From the NCBI GenBank assembly GCA_023392395.1, contig JAEVZE010000238.1:1-7449 (forward strand): a DNA stretch of 7,449 nt, written 5' to 3'. The notes under the pieces are model-generated. The model was not told where the DNA came from, did no database searches, and worked only from the letters and a program-made list of their open reading frames with translations. This DNA is from Bacillota bacterium (GTDB lineage Bacteria; Bacillota; Clostridia; Christensenellales; Aristaeellaceae). Positions 5,416 to 7,449 of the stretch are shown here, in pieces. The position numbers and the translations under genes were made by a program. How positions within the stretch are numbered: position 1 is the stretch's first letter; each line of letters opens with the position of its first letter.

Positions 5416-6078
5416 TCACACTGCCGCGCGACCCAGCTTTTTGAGGCCGTCGATGAAGGCGGCCGCGTCGGGGGCGTGGAACATTGCGGAACCGGCGACC
5501 AGCATGGTGGCGCCCTGGCGGATGATCGTGGGCGCGGTGTTGAGGTCGACGCCGCCATCCACCTCGATTTCGGCCGTAACGCCCGCCTCGTCCAGCATGC
5601 GGCGGATATCGCCCACCTTGCGCACCGCGGCGGGGATCAATTTTTGTCCGCCGAAGCCGGGGTTGACCGTCATGACCAGCACCAGGTCGAAATCGCCCAG
5701 CACGTACTTCAGGCAGTCGGGTGGGGTGGCTGGATTGAGCGACACACCCGCCAGGCACCCAAGGTCCCGGATCTGGCGCAGCGCCCGGTGCAGATGGCGG
5801 GTGGCCTCGGCGTGCACGGTGATGACCTTCGCGCCTGCTCGGGCGAAGGATTCCACATAGCGCTCGGGGGATTCGATCATCAGGTGCACGTCGCAGGGCA
5901 GGCGGTTGTTACGCACGGCGGCCTCGAGCACCGCAGGCCCAAAGGAGATGTTGGGCACAAACATGCCGTCCATCACGTCGAAATGCAGCCAGTCGGCGCC
6001 GGCGTCGGCAATACGGTCGATCTCCGCGCCGATCTTGAGGAAGTCTGCGGCCAGCAGGGAAGCGGCGACTTTAATCAT
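5416..6078 (-). CDS. rpe: Ribulose-phosphate 3-epimerase
   Basis: Rpe interconverts D-ribulose 5-phosphate and D-xylulose 5-phosphate in the cytosolic pentose phosphate pathway. The 220-residue length is standard for this TIM-barrel enzyme. All key residues are visible: S7 in AASLLAADF, metal ligands H32 and D34 in LHFDVMDG, H65 in DVHLMIE, and D174 in EVDGGV; D34 and D174 are also the acid/base pair. The phosphate-binding signature VNPGFGGQ (138-145) and the C-terminal VAGSAMF (194-200) are intact. The ATG overlaps the end of rsgA by 8 bp, and GGAAGGA lies 5 nt upstream within the rsgA coding region, so translation is probably coupled. It is the last gene of the prkC-rsgA-rpe operon and is followed by a terminator at 5344-5369. 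The thiamine pyrophosphokinase gene (thiN) often found next in Bacilli is absent here. Confidence 0.98.
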   Translation of the reverse strand: MIKVAASLLAADFLKIGAEIDRIADAGADWLHFDVMDGMFVPNISFGPAVLEAAVRNNRLPCDVHLMIESPERYVESFARAGAKVITVHAEATRHLHRALRQIRDLGCLAGVSLNPATPPDCLKYVLGDFDLVLVMTVNPGFGGQKLIPAAVRKVGDIRRMLDEAGVTAEIEVDGGVDLNTAPTIIRQGATMLVAGSAMFHAPDAAAFIDGLKKLGRAAV

Positions 6079-6958
6079 AGCGATCCTTCCACCTTTGTAT
6101 CATTTCGTCAAACAGCAGCTTGTAGCGTTCGTGCCTGCCCAGATCGATGTCGCCCTGCGCTACGGCCTTTCGCACCACGCAGTCGGGCTCCGATGCGTGG
6201 GCGCAGGGGCTGAAGCGGCAATCGCCCTCGTAGGGCTGAAATTCCGGGTAGGAGTCCTTCAGGTGAATCGGTTCGATCAACTGGCTCTCCAGCAGGCTGA
6301 AGCCGGGCGTGTCCAGCACCATGCCGCCGCCGGGGAGTTCAATCAATTCCGAATGGCGGGTGGTGTGCTTGCCGCGCTCGATGCGGGAAACCTGCCCGGT
6401 GACCAGTTTCAGGCCGTACAGCCGGTTGATCAGCGTGGACTTGCCCGCGCCCGACTGGCCGGACAGCGCGTGCACGCTGCCGGACAGCGCCTCGCGCAGC
6501 GCGTCAACGCCTTCGCCCGACCGTGCGGAGACCAGGTACGAACCGTCTGTCGCGCCTCTGTACGCGCGCTGGATTTCGCTCGCCCGCTCCGGGTCCAGGT
6601 CCGCCTTGTTGACCGCTACGATGGGGGATATGCCCGCCTGCCGCGCAGCCAGCAGCATTCGGTCCAAGAGGAGCAGGTCCGGGTCGGGGGAGGCGGCGGC
6701 CACCACCAGCAGCGCAACGCCAATATTGGCCACCGGCGGGCGCGTGAGGCTGTTCTTCCGGGGCAGGATGGCGAGAAGCCAGCCGTTCTCGCCTTCCGCG
6801 CCCGGTTGAAACTGGACGCGGTCGCCCACCATGGGCGTCAGATGCTGGCGGCGGAGCTTGCCCTGCGCGCGCAATGTATGGGCGCACCCGTCCGGCGCGA
6901 CGGCCGTGTAAAACCCGCCCACGCCCTTTGTAATCAGGCCTTCCATGGGAGATGTCAC
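6071..6958 (-). CDS. rsgA: Ribosome small-subunit biogenesis GTPase RsgA
   Basis: RsgA (YjeQ/EngC, CpgA in Bacillus) is a circularly permuted GTPase that checks late 30S ribosomal subunit maturation. The 295-residue protein has the full domain order. An N-terminal OB-fold spans about 1-70. The permuted GTPase motifs follow: G4 NKAD (117-120), G5 SAR (144-146), P-loop GQSGAGKST (167-175), a switch region with RGKHTTRH (195-202), and G3 DTPGF (216-220). The C-terminal zinc knuckle is C247-C252-H254-C260 in the usual C-x4-C-x-H-x5-C spacing. The 6958 start is GTG and shares GTGA with the prkC stop; AAAAGGA lies about 12 nt upstream. An ATG four codons in (6946-6944) begins MEGLITKGVGGFY, closer to the usual RsgA N-terminus, and could be the real start through coupling. 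Neighbours prkC and rpe match the conserved Firmicutes cluster. Confidence 0.97.
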   Translation of the reverse strand: MTSPMEGLITKGVGGFYTAVAPDGCAHTLRAQGKLRRQHLTPMVGDRVQFQPGAEGENGWLLAILPRKNSLTRPPVANIGVALLVVAAASPDPDLLLLDRMLLAARQAGISPIVAVNKADLDPERASEIQRAYRGATDGSYLVSARSGEGVDALREALSGSVHALSGQSGAGKSTLINRLYGLKLVTGQVSRIERGKHTTRHSELIELPGGGMVLDTPGFSLLESQLIEPIHLKDSYPEFQPYEGDCRFSPCAHASEPDCVVRKAVAQGDIDLGRHERYKLLFDEMIQRWKDRYD

Positions 6959-7449
6959 TCGAAGATCAGATCCTTTTCCGCGGCCAGTTCTTTGTTGATG
7001 TACACGCGCACCGTGTGCGCGCCGCTCTCCTGCGATTCCAGCGTCAGCTTGATGGCGTGATCACCGGCGGTGAGCGTCTGCTGGTAGACGGTGCGTTCCC
7101 CGCTTGCTTCCTCGATGGTGCAGTGGACGTCCGCGCCCTCCGGCGGCACCACGATGTTGATGGAGGTCGACGCCCGGTAGAGCTTCACGGTCACGCGGCT
7201 GATGGTCAGGTCTACCGGCGTGGACAGGAGCGACGGCACTTCCGGCTGAATGCTCTGGATGATGACCGTGCCCTCGGTTTCTTCGCTGTCCGCCTCGGTG
7301 ACGTTCCCCAGCGCGAAACCCGCGCCCACCAGGATGGACTTGGCTTCCTCCAGCGTGTAGCCGGTCAATTCCGGCATCGGCGCGCTCTCGCCACTGATGG
7401 TCAGCTTCACCACGTCGCCCGGCTTGGCCCATTCGTTGACCGAGGGGCT
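6955..7449 (-). CDS. prkC: PASTA-domain Ser/Thr protein kinase, C-terminal part
   Basis: Only the last 164 residues lie in the window; the kinase domain and membrane helix would be beyond the right edge. Visible residues 1-19 end one PASTA repeat (NEWAKPGDVVKLTIS). Residues about 20-84 form a further PASTA repeat, with PELTGYTLEEAKSILVGAG and the closing VDLTIS strand. PASTA repeats bind muropeptides or peptidoglycan outside the cell and tell the kinase about wall state. The last 80 residues (about 85-164) are a different, beta-rich segment. Naming as PrkC rests on the PASTA repeats plus the position directly before rsgA and rpe; a PASTA penicillin-binding protein is the alternative, but that would not normally precede rsgA. 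The frame is open to the right edge. The stop TGA overlaps the rsgA GTG by 4 bp. Confidence 0.9.
   Translation of the reverse strand, partial: SPSVNEWAKPGDVVKLTISGESAPMPELTGYTLEEAKSILVGAGFALGNVTEADSEETEGTVIIQSIQPEVPSLLSTPVDLTISRVTVKLYRASTSINIVVPPEGADVHCTIEEASGERTVYQQTLTAGDHAIKLTLESQESGAHTVRVYINKELAAEKDLIFE

Noticed and set aside
5134..6213. Plus-strand frame of 359 codons over rpe and the hairpin region
   Set aside because: Antisense to rpe, which has every catalytic residue. It also runs through the terminator and inverted repeats.
5906..7060. Plus-strand frame of 384 codons over rsgA
   Set aside because: Antisense to rsgA and prkC, both of which are clearly coding; no recognisable motif.

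Overview
The window looks like chromosome from a GC-rich member of the Clostridia (Firmicutes/Bacillota). The grounds are the gene order PASTA kinase (prkC) - rsgA - rpe on one strand, strong AAGGAGG-type ribosome sites, GTG starts, and compact intrinsic terminators. Coding DNA is roughly 60% GC by eye. A Christensenellales- or Oscillospirales-like host is a guess; nothing here fixes the genus.

Layout, left to right. (1) 3-851 (+): the 3' part of an unrecognised protein built of tandem copies of one domain; the gene almost certainly starts before the window. (2) 958-1866 (+): a family 2 glycosyltransferase with its own extended -10 promoter (878-906). It ends at a symmetric hairpin (1876-1905) shared with the convergent gene. 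(3) 1913-2791 (-): an AraC-type regulator with a GyrI-like effector domain and a GTG start. (4) 2911-4200 (-): a two-domain class II aldolase/adducin protein whose second domain has lost its metal and catalytic residues. It ends at a textbook terminator (2869-2899), so the regulator gene downstream is probably a separate transcript. (5) 4201-4494: a divergent intergenic region containing an AT-rich block (about 31% GC over 4301-4440) with short repeats. (6) 4495-5019 (+): a small single-pass membrane protein of unknown function. (7) 5018-5415: a 400-bp noncoding stretch packed with hairpins. Its left half can fold as a multi-helix RNA whose closing helix competes with a strong plus-strand terminator, as in a riboswitch. 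Its right half holds the rpe-side terminator and GC-rich inverted repeats. (8) 5416-7449 (-): rpe, rsgA and the 3' end of prkC. Adjacent genes overlap by 8 and 4 bp, so this is a tightly coupled operon.

How the parts fit. PrkC (cell-wall sensing Ser/Thr kinase), RsgA (30S subunit maturation GTPase) and Rpe (pentose phosphate epimerase) form the conserved Firmicutes housekeeping cluster. The remaining genes look like independent accessory units with their own signals. No phage, plasmid, transposase, CRISPR, tRNA or rRNA gene was seen. The best candidate for something undescribed is the riboswitch-like RNA at 5057-5214, which has no plus-strand gene after its terminator within the window.
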